Shown here: one piece after another, positions 1 through 13,400 of the stretch
How positions within the stretch are numbered: position 1 is the first letter of the stretch
Layout of the letters: each line of letters starts with the position of its first letter
Source of the DNA: Spisula solida
Lineage: Eukaryota > Mollusca > Bivalvia > Venerida > Mactridae
Reading direction: 5' to 3'
Assembly (NCBI GenBank): GCA_947247005.1
Contig: OX365949.1
Coordinates: forward strand, 6,148,001-6,212,000
Length of the DNA stretch: 64,000 bases
Notes under the pieces: generated by a model
Databases searched by the model: none
The model's input: the letters and a program-made list of their open reading frames with translations, nothing else
What the model was told of the DNA's origin: nothing
Position numbers and translations under genes: made by a program

Positions 1-239
1 AGTTACTTTTCTAAACCAATACTGCAAAGATGACACAAATTTTGCTTAAAATGAACATTAGGCCGGTGTACTCGAGCATACCATCTTCTAAGTTCAATAC
101 ATTACTTAATTGTCGACGAAAAGCTATGTTATTTTCCAAATATAGAAAAAAAACATACAACTTTTAGACAGTATTCGTAGAATTCTTCTAAATAATTTCA
201 TAAAAAAGGAAAAGGACATTACATATGGAACAACTCTCG
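1..239 (-). mobile_element. Mariner-like element end, cut by window edge
   Basis: This segment is the reverse complement of the left part of the element at 4886-5806. It ends outward with the same type of terminus (CGAGAGTTGTTCCATATG on the minus strand) followed by TA at 240-241. Only the terminal 239 bp are inside the window, so the size and any coding content are unknown. Confidence 0.7.
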
Positions 240-1329
240 TAGTTTACACCAATAGTGTGATGCAAACATTTCGCCATCGCCTAGCACTATGCCGTTACAC
301 TTGTCTTTTCATAGAACTTGTATTAAAAACTTGGTGGCTTCAGCAATGATAATTACATCATACGAGTATATTGGGTTGACTTGGCGTGCTTGAAATTTTA
401 GAATAGGCATTATATATATGAACTTTGAGTTCAGGCATATTTGAACTTAAATTTGGTAGATTTTTAACAATATTGGCATGTTTTACGATTTCGTAATTAG
501 ATCAATACTCAGTATATGCGTTTTTGAAATTTGAGTTTACGTATATTTGACCTTTGAGTACAAATTTGATTGAAGGCGTATTAGAACATGGAGTTTCGGT
601 ATACTTGAACGTTTAGTACACGTTTAGTCTTTTTACCTTTTATTTGAACATTTAGGTATATTTGAACCTTGAACATAAATGTATACATGTCTTAATTTGA
701 TATACATCATTATTCTTCCCTGTAGACATAATACCATACCAATGACGTATCTCATACAAAAATAGACACATATAATGTAATATTATATAGAATTTACAAG
801 AAAGCTGTTAGTGTCACCGACCATTGACCGAGAAATGGCTTCAAGAAAAAGCTCACATCAATCATAGGAATCAAAAGTCTACCACTTGATCTCAAATAAC
901 CATCAAATGTGAATGAACACGGCGGCGGTTACTGACCCATAGCTAATGCAAAGTATCATAAACACTAAGCTAGTTCAGAAAAAAATACTGTTTGTCGTCA
1001 TACCATCACATCACGACGTACATACCATATTACTGGACAGAACTTTTAACAAACTGTGACATTGGTTATGGTAATCTCATCTGATCATTTTTGTAAACAT
1101 TGTCCGCCAATATCTATGTCAGTGTGTATTCTTTGACTGTACATGGGCTTTTTAACTTAAATCAGTCTGTTGAATAATAAATTTATATCTACATGAACAT
1201 GTTTAGAGTTGGTTGATCCAGAAGTCGGAAACACGACAAATAAAGTACTAATTGAAAGTCTTCTTTCAGACAAGTGTCGGTTTAGTTGGCTGAACGTATA
1301 CAGAGTCGCTAGTCGACCGTAACACTCAC
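240..1329. other. Transglutaminase intron 5, partial; no gene seen
   Basis: This AT-rich sequence lies downstream of exon 5 on the gene strand. At 400-680 there are loose repeats of TTGAACNTTGAGTNNA-like text, a degenerate short-period repeat. I found no further transglutaminase exon here. Confidence 0.5.
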
Positions 1330-1448
1330 CTGGCCAAAGTTCCAAGGTCGAACACAGAATTTCCCTACAGTACCCAGCCATATTCTGCCAGTCTCACTAA
1401 GCACGTACTCTTCCCTGTGCGTTTCTTCGTCCACGTAAACCTGGTCCT
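1330..1448 (-). CDS. TGM: Transglutaminase exon 5, catalytic core
   Basis: The acceptor TTTTCATAG| and donor GCCAG|GTGAGT bound 119 nt that close in phase 0. The residues are (E)DQVYVDEETHREEYVL through CVRPWNFGQ. D-x-VY, EYVL and PWNFGQ are core-domain signatures, and a 119-nt exon ending at this Gln is, as I recall, also seen in vertebrate transglutaminase genes. The catalytic Cys would be expected one or two exons later. I saw no candidate for it in 1-1329, so the gene continues off the left edge. Confidence 0.94.
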
Positions 1449-4400
1449 CTATGAAAATAAATAAATGCCATATAAATTTATCATATACGTTAACCTTATA
1501 CATAAGAACATTTATCTATTGTATCATAGTTTTACAGAGAAAAATGCAATAACTGTATTACTGCAATGTAAAAGGGTGCAATAACTGCAATACTGCACTC
1601 GGTGCATCTTTTTACCACCATATCCAACTATGATAAATACAGATAGAGAGCAAGCACTTGCGGATTTGATTGATCTCAGAATATATACTTTCTCGTTGGT
1701 TCTAAGATAAGGCCGAAACAAATCAAATGATTTTTAAAGCAGAAAACATCTAACAGACTTATATGTTATGTATGTTTATTTTCCTTGACGCATGTTTCCG
1801 GTGGTAATGGTGTTTGTGCCAAACTGTCGACATAGCAACATCATCATTCAGTTTTCAGTAGACGAAATTATGTTCATATTAAGTTACGCTACTCTTATGT
1901 GGGAATGGTTTTATAGTTATATTCCATGTGGTCGAAGGGTTAGAGGCCTACGAGCCCACCCGCTATGGGAGCACTAGGCTAGAGCCACGCCAATGCTGTC
2001 TCTCACATAGAGTGACGGAGACATAATGATCTTGTACTGCATGTCTGTCTGAATGGATGTCACCAAGTTTTTCAACGTTTTTTCTCTTTAACCACTGGTT
2101 GGATTTCAATGCAACTTCACCTGAATATTAAGTACTGTGCATTATGGTTCTGCAATATGACTGTTAATAATGTTGAATCACATGTTGAATTAATCACTGC
2201 TGACCAGGGACTGCTGGTGGAAATGTCTCACTTCCAGAAACAATTAATTATGCCTTACTAGTATGCCCCCATCTTTGATGAGGTGGAATGTTGCATTGCA
2301 CACGTCCGTCCGTCCGTCCGTCCGTCCGTCTGCATGTCTGTCTCTCTCTCTCTGTGTCTGTATGTAGACCAAATAGTTTCCGTTCAATAACTCAAGAACG
2401 CTTTGCCCTATGATGTTCAAACTTTAAATGGAATTTGGTCATCAACAGTAGATGACCCCTGTTGATTTTAGGTTAGTATGCCAAGTCACTGTGACTTTTA
2501 CCATTTCTGACTACAGGACTGCCATGAGCACATACGTGTTTTACAAACTTTTGTATTATTATTGTTCTTTTCAGCTTCTTAAGAACATTATGGTTTGTGA
2601 ATTAGTGAGCTTCCGACACGTTGCATAGTTGTTATTTACTCATTTACCTAGACCAATAAGACACAAGACAGAGTAAAAGTATGTAAGATCATGTAGCGGC
2701 GGTTTGGCTAGCGGTCACCTTACGCTTATTTGACCTCAAATCCGCTTTGCCGTCGTTCAAACACAGACAATCATGATTGACAGAAGGTGTTTGCACATCC
2801 GAGATAGCATCTTTCCGTAAATGAAATGAGCACATCATGTCTTGCGCAAGTCAGATATGAGAGAATTTGCTAAGTACAGCCTTTCATCAGCTTACCTGTA
2901 GACGTGATACGTCTTGATAACTATAATTAATATCAAATGGTACGTGAGCCATTATTATATCAGTCAATGTTTACACTGATACTTGATTAGCGTTCGAAGG
3001 ATGTTATAACTTCATTAATTACACATATAAGAAATATATCAAGATAAAGAAGGATTATGTGCAGTTAATTAGGTCTAAATCAGATAGTCGAATGCCGATG
3101 TTAAAGCAACTGATAATTATCATGCTTTCTTTTAGTATTTCAATACGTATACGCAGTATGTTTTGTCATATTTGTGTACGTTGAATGGTTTTGCACAAAT
3201 AAATGCCATCTTGAGCAAGATTACGGTATGAATTAGATGAGTTTAAATACCATACATGACGCGTACATTTAGGTATATTTAGGAGCAAACTTAGAACAGG
3301 TAGAATGTCAGAATTATGAGCATACAACCAAATCTAACAGGGAAGACAGCACTTAACATAAACAACAGAGCCTGAAAGGCACAACAATACAGACAACAAG
3401 CAGACGTCCAAATGACCAACACAGTTTTATAGGGCATATAATGTTTCAAAACGAGGCTTTAGTCGTTACGAACGTCATGAACGTGTCTGAATGAGTACCC
3501 CGATGTTATTGCAGTGTAATGTATACATTTATATGTATACCACGTGGGTAACCTCGATGTCATGTTTATAATACAATGTCCCCTTGCATAAATGAACTAT
3601 TTGACATTTAAAGTTAAGAATTAAATATTATATAGTCGTGGTTATCTAAATGTTGATAGAATTGTGTAGTTTAATGTTTAAGGTTGCCAAAAAATTATTC
3701 CTTTTCAAAATGGTCCAACTTAGTGACGTTATTGACGTCGCGTAAACCCAATAATTATGATGACGTCATTTAATTAGTACAGGTCCCCTTGTAAGTGCCA
3801 CATTTACAAAAAGGGAAATAAAATACACAGAAAACACTTTTGTTGGATCATATAGTGTTATGGGTGTCTCGTACAATCATTATGCTGAAATCAAGTTCCA
3901 TATTGTGTGGTATTTTTTATGGGGTAAAATTACAAAATAATCAACATATTCACAAAATTCGCACTTTTCGTTTATATTTTGAAATATTCTAGCCCAAAAA
4001 ACTCTCATTTAGCTCAATATTCTGGCAGTTTATTTTTGATGCAATAAACTACAAGGCACTATGTACATATCACAGTGATTTATTATCAAATAAACTTATT
4101 AATAACTTTGTATTCCACCGATTCCCAAAACTCACGGTTTTGTTTATATTTTTAAAGGGTTTGCCCCAAAATATCGCACTTTACGTACCAACATGAAAAA
4201 CGATGTTTGATATCTTAAACTACAAGTAACAACCTACCTATCAAAATATATTATTATCAAAAAACCATTAATGACAATGTGATACATAGATTCCAAAAAT
4301 TCATGCTTTGCTTATATATTTTGTAAGGCTTTATCCCAAAAGAGCTAGATTTTTAGTATGTTAAAGACACACATAGTGTGACATGATCCTAGAAAAATAC

Positions 4401-7400
4401 TTGTTTTGCATTCCCCCCCCCCCTAAAATATCTGCTCTGTACTAAACGTGGTTTTCCTCAATTGTGTTATTTTTTGAAGAGGTTGAAATCGCACACACGG
4501 AACTCAAATAGTGAAACGAAACAGCCGTTTGGACAAATTGCAACAAAACATGAAACACCAAGAACTAATGACGTCACAGCTTACCTTTGCACCAAGGATT
4601 GAACAATAAATAAATATCATCGGGCTGAGCATATCTGTACTTCTCTACTTCGCCTTGTTCATTTTTATGAGTTGTTTCTATAAATAGATTATATCGTCCG
4701 ACGATTGCATCTGCTGCCGTGCATACCTGAATTAACAAAAACATTACAAACATAGACATTATCTTATGTGATTTTATGTTTGATATTAAATATCCCGAAT
4801 TGTTAACAATGCATAATACACGTATAAAGCTCGTACAAATGATAACCTAGACAATCATCACTTTCCATCCTTCATTTCGATAGTACGAGGGGTGTTCGAT
4901 ATGTATTGTCACTGTCCTTTGCATTTTTCTATGACAATAATTAGAAGGATTCTTCAATTACTATCTAAAAGGTGTATGTTTCTATTCTATATCTTGAAAA
5001 CTACATAGCCTTTCGTCAACAATTAAGTAATGTATTGAACTTAGAAGAGGGTATATTCGAGTACACTGGCCTTATGTTCATTTTAAGCTAAATTTGTGTC
5101 ACCTTTGCAGTAGTTGTTTAGAAAAGTAAATGTCAGTATTCGTTTGACTGCAACATACGATACGATAACTGGATCCTTGTATTTCCATTAGAACCTTAAA
5201 TCAAAATGAAAGTATTTGTTGTCTACGAATAAGACGTTCAAAACAAGGGAGATCACTCTTATTTATACCATATGATGCTTGTTGGTTCACGCACAAATAA
5301 CTTCATATCCATCGTATTTTGATCGCAAATTCTTCCAAGAAATCAATGTTGATGGTCTATGGCTTACATACATGTATGATATGTCAAATTCCAATCAATA
5401 AAACTAGTCGAAAGTTTTCATTAAAAAATAGCGTGTTTTTTTAACTAATTTTGACACCTATTTTCGCGACTTTGAAATGCTCTTATTTTGTTCAAAAATG
5501 ACAATCAAATACAGCAAATCATGTTTTTATCGAAGGAATTTACATTATTTACGGTATGATAGTTGCGGAATAAGATTATTTCCCGGAAGGAAGTCTTAAT
5601 CGACAATTATTCGCAAAAAGTCGCAGTGTCTATTACTAGCCCTTTGAAAAGACAACAGAAACAACAGTCCGGTAATTAAATTGTATTGATTTTTTCACGA
5701 AATATTGCGGAAATCTTGATGGTTCCATAAATGTAAAAAGATTTAAAGATATCAACGAATCTTCTTATTTGTGACCCAAGTGACAATACATATCGAACAC
5801 CCCTCGTATGTTAAAATGTTTTATCTGATTAGGCTAAATACACTCACGCTGTAGTTTATTGTATTACACAGTGGGCGATTCCAAATAAAAGAATTTGTGT
5901 AAACTTTGTATCTAAACGCTTTTATCTATTATGTTAGAAACAGAACATACATTAACAATCGTAGGCATACGTGAACTAAAATACAATGAAATTAATTCGT
6001 GGCTACAACGCTCCCCAATTATTATGTTTCATCAGTTCAAGAGAGTCGCTATATATATAATTACAGTACCATAGTAGACAATGTAAGAGCGTGTTATGTA
6101 ATCTGTTGTTTTAATTGTCTGGGAAAGGTAAATAGCTTACATCTACCAGCTTCCGTTTGTCTCTTACATTTTCCTTTCAACTTTTTAGCGAAATATATCA
6201 CTGCTTTTTAGACACGCAATTATTTCACTGTCTGGGTTTTGGCTTCGCAAGTAAACGTAGTGAAAGTTTAACAATACACTAACAGGATGGTTTAACCGAT
6301 CAGTTATAATTTCTAGGCTTTCTGGAATTTAACATAAGTCGTATAAATTTCATAACAATCAGTAAGTAGTTTATCAAATGAGACAACCTAAAACCTAAGT
6401 CACAAAAATGTTGACATTTGAACTAGTTTGACATTCGGGAAAGCAAACAAAACATTGTCTACTCGGCAATTCTATACTTAGTCTGGCACTGGGTATTGTC
6501 CGGAAATCATACGTTTAGATCATTCATATTATTTTTAATTTTAGCTGTTTTATGTCATGGAGAAGGAGAAAATCGCTATGAACTTGAAGCAATTGACCAT
6601 GTATTTATCAGAAATATTTTTCGACTTTTTTGTGACTAGATTGTTAATTGTCTCACTTGTTCGGCTATATCTAACGAAACCATCAACCGATTGTTCGCAG
6701 TCTATATGGCATACGCACAATGGTCTGAGCAAAATGTTGAGCCAATTGTTCAGTGAAGAAGGCCTAGAAATTATATCTGACCGGTTAGATCACCCTCTCA
6801 GTGTAGTTTAAACATATTTTATTACCCAAACAATGACATACAAATATATCTATAAATACATATATATACATACATGGGTAAAAGGGTCGAGCCACAAGTT
6901 CTAAAACTTAGTTACGGCTCTCCCTTTAATTTTAACAGTTAACAGTAACCATCTGACCATATTGTGAGTCTATCCATACCTTAAGATGAACCACTTTATC
7001 TTCTACCCTGACAAGTTGGTATCCCCATATCACGTCACGTAAAGCCTCTACTCTATGCACGGGAACCACCGTGCTCTTACTCTGTAATGGTTGTCGCCCT
7101 GTAATATAATATTATCGCTACAAATGTTAGAAAAATGTTTGTTTATGATAGCACCACGTAGCCTTATTTAAATGTGCAGCCAACTTGGCTCATCAAACAC
7201 GTTGTTACTAATCAGTTCCATTTCCCGATTCATGTCTTTGAATTAATCATTCACGTATTGCATTTATTTTATGTTCCTTTTCAATATTCTTATTTACTCA
7301 ACATTATCTATTAGCCACCATGAACGCATGTATGTATATAATTTGCCACATGGGTTTTATTTTGAAGTATCCAATAACGAGGACCAATATACATCTTATT

Positions 7401-10400
7401 TCATAATTAAAACAGATTTTTGTAATTCGACAATGCTCGTCGATTCGTTGTCGCTCGTACATGTACATGGCACCAAAAACTAAAGTTATTTTTAGATCTT
7501 TGATGGCGCCAATCTAATTAATTAAGGCCGTCTCATTAGAGCGACGAACTAGGAGTGTTATTTTTCATCCTACAGGGATAGTATGACGCTCACTTGTTTA
7601 GTCTTGCTTTATGTTCTGTGCTCGGCTGGTTAAGTTGAGTGCTGCCTTCCCTGTCTGACTTAATATACTCTTTTTGCATGCACAATAGTGTTGTCTGTGC
7701 AGTGTGGCGGCCGTAAAACGTCTCCCCGTACTTGCAATCAATATTGTTATTTTTCATCCTACAGGGATAGTATGACGCTCACTTGTTTAGTCTTGCTTTA
7801 TGTTCTGTGCTCGGCTGGTTAAGTTGAGTGCTGCCTTCCCTGTCTGACTTAATATACTCTTTTTGCATGCACAATAGTGTTGTCTGTGCAGTGTGGCGGC
7901 CGTAAAACGTCTCCCCGTACTTGCAATCAATATTGTTATTTTTCATCCTACAGGGATAGTATGACGCTCACTTGTTTAGTCTTGCTTTATGTTCTGTGCT
8001 CGGCTGGTTAAGTTGAGTGCTGCCTTCCCTGTCTGACTTAATATACTCTTTTTGCATGCACAATAGTGTTGTCTGTGCAGTGTGGCGGCCGTAAAACGTC
8101 TCCCCGTACTTGCAATCAATATTGTTATTTTTCATCCTACAGGGATAGTATGACGCTCACTTGTTTAGTCTTGCTTTATGTTCTGTGCTCGGCTGGTTAA
8201 GTTGAGTGCTGCCTTCCCTGTCTGACTTAATATACTCTTTTTGCATGCACAATAGTGTTGTCTGTGCAGTGTGGCGGCCGTAAAACGTCTCCCCGTACTT
8301 GCAATCAATATTGTTATTTTTCATCCTACAGGGATAGTATGACGCTCACTTGTTTAGTCTTGCTTTATGTTCTGTGCTCGGCTGGTTAAGTTGAGTGCTG
8401 CCTTCCCTGTCTGACTTAATATACTCTTTTTGCATGCACAATAGTGTTGTCTGTGCAGTGTGGCGGCCGTAAAACGTCTCCCCGTACTTGCAATCAATAT
8501 TGTTATTTTTCATCCTACAGGGATAGTATGACGCTCACTTGTTTAGTCTTGCTTTATGTTCTGTGCTCGGCTGGTTAAGTTGAGTGCTGCCTTCCCTGTC
8601 TGACTTAATATACTCTTTTTGCATGCACAATAGTGTTGTCTGTGCAGTGTGGCGGCCGTAAAACGTCTCCCCGTACTTGCAATCAATATTGTTATTTTTC
8701 ATCCTACAGGGATAGTATGACGCTCACTTGTTTAGTCTTGCTTTATGTTCTGTGCTCGGCTGGTTAAGTTGAGTGCTGCCTTCCCTGTCTGACTTAATAT
8801 ACTCTTTTTGCATGCACAATAGTGTTGTCTGTGCAGTGTGGCGGCCGTAAAACGTCTCCCCGTACTTGCAATCAATATTGTTATTTTTCATCCTACAGGG
8901 ATAGTATGACGCTCACTTGTTTAGTCTTGCTTTATGTTCTGTGCTCGGCTGGTTAAGTTGAGTGCTGCCTTCCCTGTCTGACTTAATATACTCTTTTTGC
9001 ATGCACAATAGTGTTGTCTGTGCAGTGTGGCGGCCGTAAAACGTCTCCCCGTACTTGCAATCAATATTGTTATTTTTCATCCTACAGGGATAGTATGACG
9101 CTCACTTGTTTAGTCTTGCTTTATGTTCTGTGCTCGGCTGGTTAAGTTGAGTGCTGCCTTCCCTGTCTGACTTAATATACTCTTTTTGCATGCACAATAG
9201 TGTTGTCTGTGCAGTGTGGCGGCCGTAAAACGTCTCCCCGTACTTGCAATCAATATTGTTATTTTTCATCCTACAGGGATAGTATGACGCTCACTTGTTT
9301 AGTCTTGCTTTATGTTCTGTGCTCGGCTGGTTAAGTTGAGTGCTGCCTTCCCTGTCTGACTTAATATACTCTTTTTGCATGCACAATAGTGTTGTCTGTG
9401 CAGTGTGGCGGCCGTAAAACGTCTCCCCGTACTTGCAATCAATATTGTTATTTTTCATCCTACAGGGATAGTATGACGCTCACTTGTTTAGTCTTGCTTT
9501 ATGTTCTGTGCTCGGCTGGTTAAGTTGAGTGCTGCCTTCCCTGTCTGACTTAATATACTCTTTTTGCATGCACAATAGTGTTGTCTGTGCAGTGTGGCGG
9601 CCGTAAAACGTCTCCCCGTACTTGCAATCAATATTGTTATTTTTCATCCTACAGGGATAGTATGACGCTCACTTGTTTAGTCTTGCTTTATGTTCTGTGC
9701 TCGGCTGGTTAAGTTGAGTGCTGCCTTCCCTGTCTGACTTAATATACTCTTTTTGCATGCACAATAGTGTTGTCTGTGCAGTGTGGCGGCCGTAAAACGT
9801 CTCCCCGTACTTGCAATCAATATTGTTATTTTTCATCCTACAGGGATAGTATGACGCTCACTTGTTTAGTCTTGCTTTATGTTCTGTGCTCGGCTGGTTA
9901 AGTTGAGTGCTGCCTTCCCTGTCTGACTTAATATACTCTTTTTGCATGCACAATAGTGTTGTCTGTGCAGTGTGGCGGCCGTAAAACGTCTCCCCGTACT
10001 TGCAATCAATATTGTTATTTTTCATCCTACAGGGATAGTATGACGCTCACTTGTTTAGTCTTGCTTTATGTTCTGTGCTCGGCTGGTTAAGTTGAGTGCT
10101 GCCTTCCCTGTCTGACTTAATATACTCTTTTTGCATGCACAATAGTGTTGTCTGTGCAGTGTGGCGGCCGTAAAACGTCTCCCCGTACTTGCAATCAATA
10201 TTGTTATTTTTCATCCTACAGGGATAGTATGACGCTCACTTGTTTAGTCTTGCTTTATGTTCTGTGCTCGGCTGGTTAAGTTGAGTGCTGCCTTCCCTGT
10301 CTGACTTAATATACTCTTTTTGCATGCACAATAGTGTTGTCTGTGCAGTGTGGCGGCCGTAAAACGTCTCCCCGTACTTGCAATCAATATTGTTATTTTT

Positions 10401-13400
10401 CATCCTACAGGGATAGTATGACGCTCACTTGTTTAGTCTTGCTTTATGTTCTGTGCTCGGCTGGTTAAGTTGAGTGCTGCCTTCCCTGTCTGACTTAATA
10501 TACTCTTTTTGGAAGACCATGTACTTTAGTCGCATTGACAGAGCGCATCCTTGCCTTCTATATTTGTTCTCCAAACTTGGATTTCTTTCACTTGTGCCAC
10601 GGCCACACATATAAATGAAATGCCTCCTTGTATAAATGTGCAAATACAACTCGTAATATGGAACACTAACTTAACGTGCTTCTTAACCGAAATGTCCGCT
10701 TACTGTGTGGTTCTTTGACGAGAAAATATCATAAAAAGCGACCACATGAAAGCCGCGTGTGGTGTTCAGATATCAATGTCCGCCAACTGTGTCAAAAAAG
10801 CTATTACATTACCGTGATTAAACGACGAGACATCTAACGTCATAAAATTCTAACACCCAAGCACGACGAAGTGAGAATTTAATCTCCGGTTGAAGCCATG
10901 GGAATGATTTATAGTACAAAACAATTGACAACGGCTTAAATAGAACTGAACACTGTCAATATTGTAAAAGTCTCGGGTGATGAATTCTGTTTAGAATAGA
11001 AGCATGCTTAAAGTGATAATGCATTCATTTAGTATGTATCACGGGTAAACGCCGTTCTGTGAAATGAAAGTGACAGTTGACGTAACATTTACGAGGAATT
11101 GTTGAACAACCAGTACTTACTTGCCCTTCACATGCAACTAAAAGCTTATGAGTCCGTATGTTGAGGACGTGTTCGTAGGACATAGAAAACATAATATACC
11201 CCAATATTCCTACGCAGTGACCTCTCTTGTCATTATGCTGAGTGATCACATTGTTTAAGTAGCAATGGATCGGGCCAATCCGGTAACTAAGCTATTACTT
11301 AGTCCTACTGAATGACAAACTAGCGATGGACAATATCATATAGCCATACGAGAAATTTGGTCCGCGCGATGTAGAGTGAGGTTGCTAGTTAACCGCATTT
11401 GCCCAAATTTCGATCGATGGAAAAGACCAGTAGTGAACCTAATGACATGTTTATGCTGAAATATTTACTGTTTATTTGCACTGAACCCGGTTTGTTGACA
11501 GATTAACATATAATTCATATTTATAATATTACTGCTACGAATGTTGTGCATTTTCCATTAATAACACAGATACATTTGTCGATGGGTAACCGTTCTAGTA
11601 CCTGGGGAAGTTTAGAAACCAAAAGAGGGCTTTTAAGAAAGACAAAGTTGCACAGTCCCTAAATTGACCCTTTTGTCTAGATAAAACAGCTTACTTACTA
11701 GCAATAAATAGTACATTAACGGTTTGTATTATCTTAATTCCCTGTCCGTGTTTTCATTACATGTTTTATTGACACGCGATTCAATGCATTTTCTAGTAAA
11801 ACATATCTTCCAGAAATAAAAGTATCTATTTACAATTTGGTGAATGTATCTCCTTTCATTCAAGTGATTTATCTATGCTTCAATTACTTGATTTCAATAT
11901 TTTGACAAACCGCGGTTTGTTATGCAAAGGCTATGACAAGTATTTAGCGCGTTGCTATCGTAAAATCCTGACTATTGTCACAAATATCATTTCCTGTTAT
12001 TATATCATATGATAGCACAAAGTCCCACGAGACATGCTACCGGTCGTTTCATTTATAAAGTATGAGAGTTCGTTTGTCTTACAATTCTAACGAGCGCGGC
12101 AATTATTATGTCATGTGCTAAAAGCATTGGGGGTATTATTGCAAAAATAAACACGGACGCTCATCAGAGTGGGGATCAAAAGGCAACCAGACATGTATAG
12201 GCTCTTTGTTACGTTGTGTTGTATTAACGCTGTCTCCTTTTTTCATCAATTTTATGTTCGATTGCAAGGTGTCCTGGTCAGTTTTACAGTTAATAATTTT
12301 CAAACATCACTGACTGTACTTGCTCCTCCGTGAGTACTACTACTAATAATAATCTGCATATGGATGGTTTTAACTCTTTATGCTCTAGTTCTAGTCAAGT
12401 AACGAGTCTGTGTCGTCGTTCTTAGTAAAACGTAGCCTGTCTGAGAGTTGTCCATTATATATCGACCACTATACGACAACTCCTAAATCTTAAATACATT
12501 TGGTAATATACCTTGGTATATACCGTGGTGTTAGAGGAAAAACCGTAGTATACCCCGGTATCTTTTTCTTGGCAGTACCCAGCCCCAATCACATGACCGT
12601 AGCAAGTGATATGGGCAATCGTTAAAAGTTCTGCCGAAACTGATCATAGAACAACAGAACATGAAAGGCAAAATAGAAACAAATGCCGTGGGTCATCAAT
12701 AAGCGTTGATATGGTTAGTGGTATTATTACAAGATAACCACACTAGCGATATTGTAACCCTCAGACACATTCTTTGTTCTATATTGACAGCAATGAGTAA
12801 CACTATTGGTATATATTAACGACGTATTCAAGTGATAATACCAGTCAATGTAAAGTGCAGTAACTCATCGGACAGGGAATGCAACAGAAACAAAAGATCA
12901 CGAAAAGCATAAAAAGAACAATGTGCAAATTGCTAGCTCTGCAAGAAAGTGGCCCCGGTCAAAATGACGAATAATAAGATATGATGGCTTTTGATTGTTG
13001 GCGGTTTAGACACTTAACATAGCACCAGTCGTTATCCGAATGACATGGGCTAATTCATGAAAACATGTCCAGATAAAAAAAAACTAAGCGTTTGAAGTGT
13101 TTGGTTAAGTATGTCACCCCACCCGGCCAGCTCCGTAAGTTAAAAAGTTAGCAGAATATTTTGTGATATCGACTAAGGTATCTCCTCCGCAGAAGCAGAA
13201 GTTGTCAATTGGTTCATGAGTAGTTTCTAGAAAACACGACAAGGCCAATAGACCGCTGTTTATGACTTAAACTAAACCAATTAAACCAAACAAAGAGTAC
13301 ATACCTGTCACAAACTTGAGAACGAGTCCATCGTCTTGGCATGAAAATGATCTATCAAATGTGATGCTCACGTCAAACTGCTGACCACGCCGGATTATCA

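Larger units (their letters stand above)
1449..4584. other. Transglutaminase intron 4
   Basis: This 3.1-kb intron holds a repeat fragment with a CCGT microsatellite (about 2200-2545), a possible tRNA-like repeat near 2700, a repeat fragment near 3340, and a degenerate tandem repeat at 3940-4400. No coding exon was recognised. Confidence 0.6.

Noticed and set aside
1157..1381. Open frame overlapping exon 5 in another frame
   Set aside because: Exon 5 with its splice sites explains this stretch, and the frame has no transglutaminase similarity outside it.
7556..10511. CRISPR-like regular repeat
   Set aside because: The whole 189-bp unit is repeated with no variable spacers, and the context is a eukaryotic intron. 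It is a satellite.
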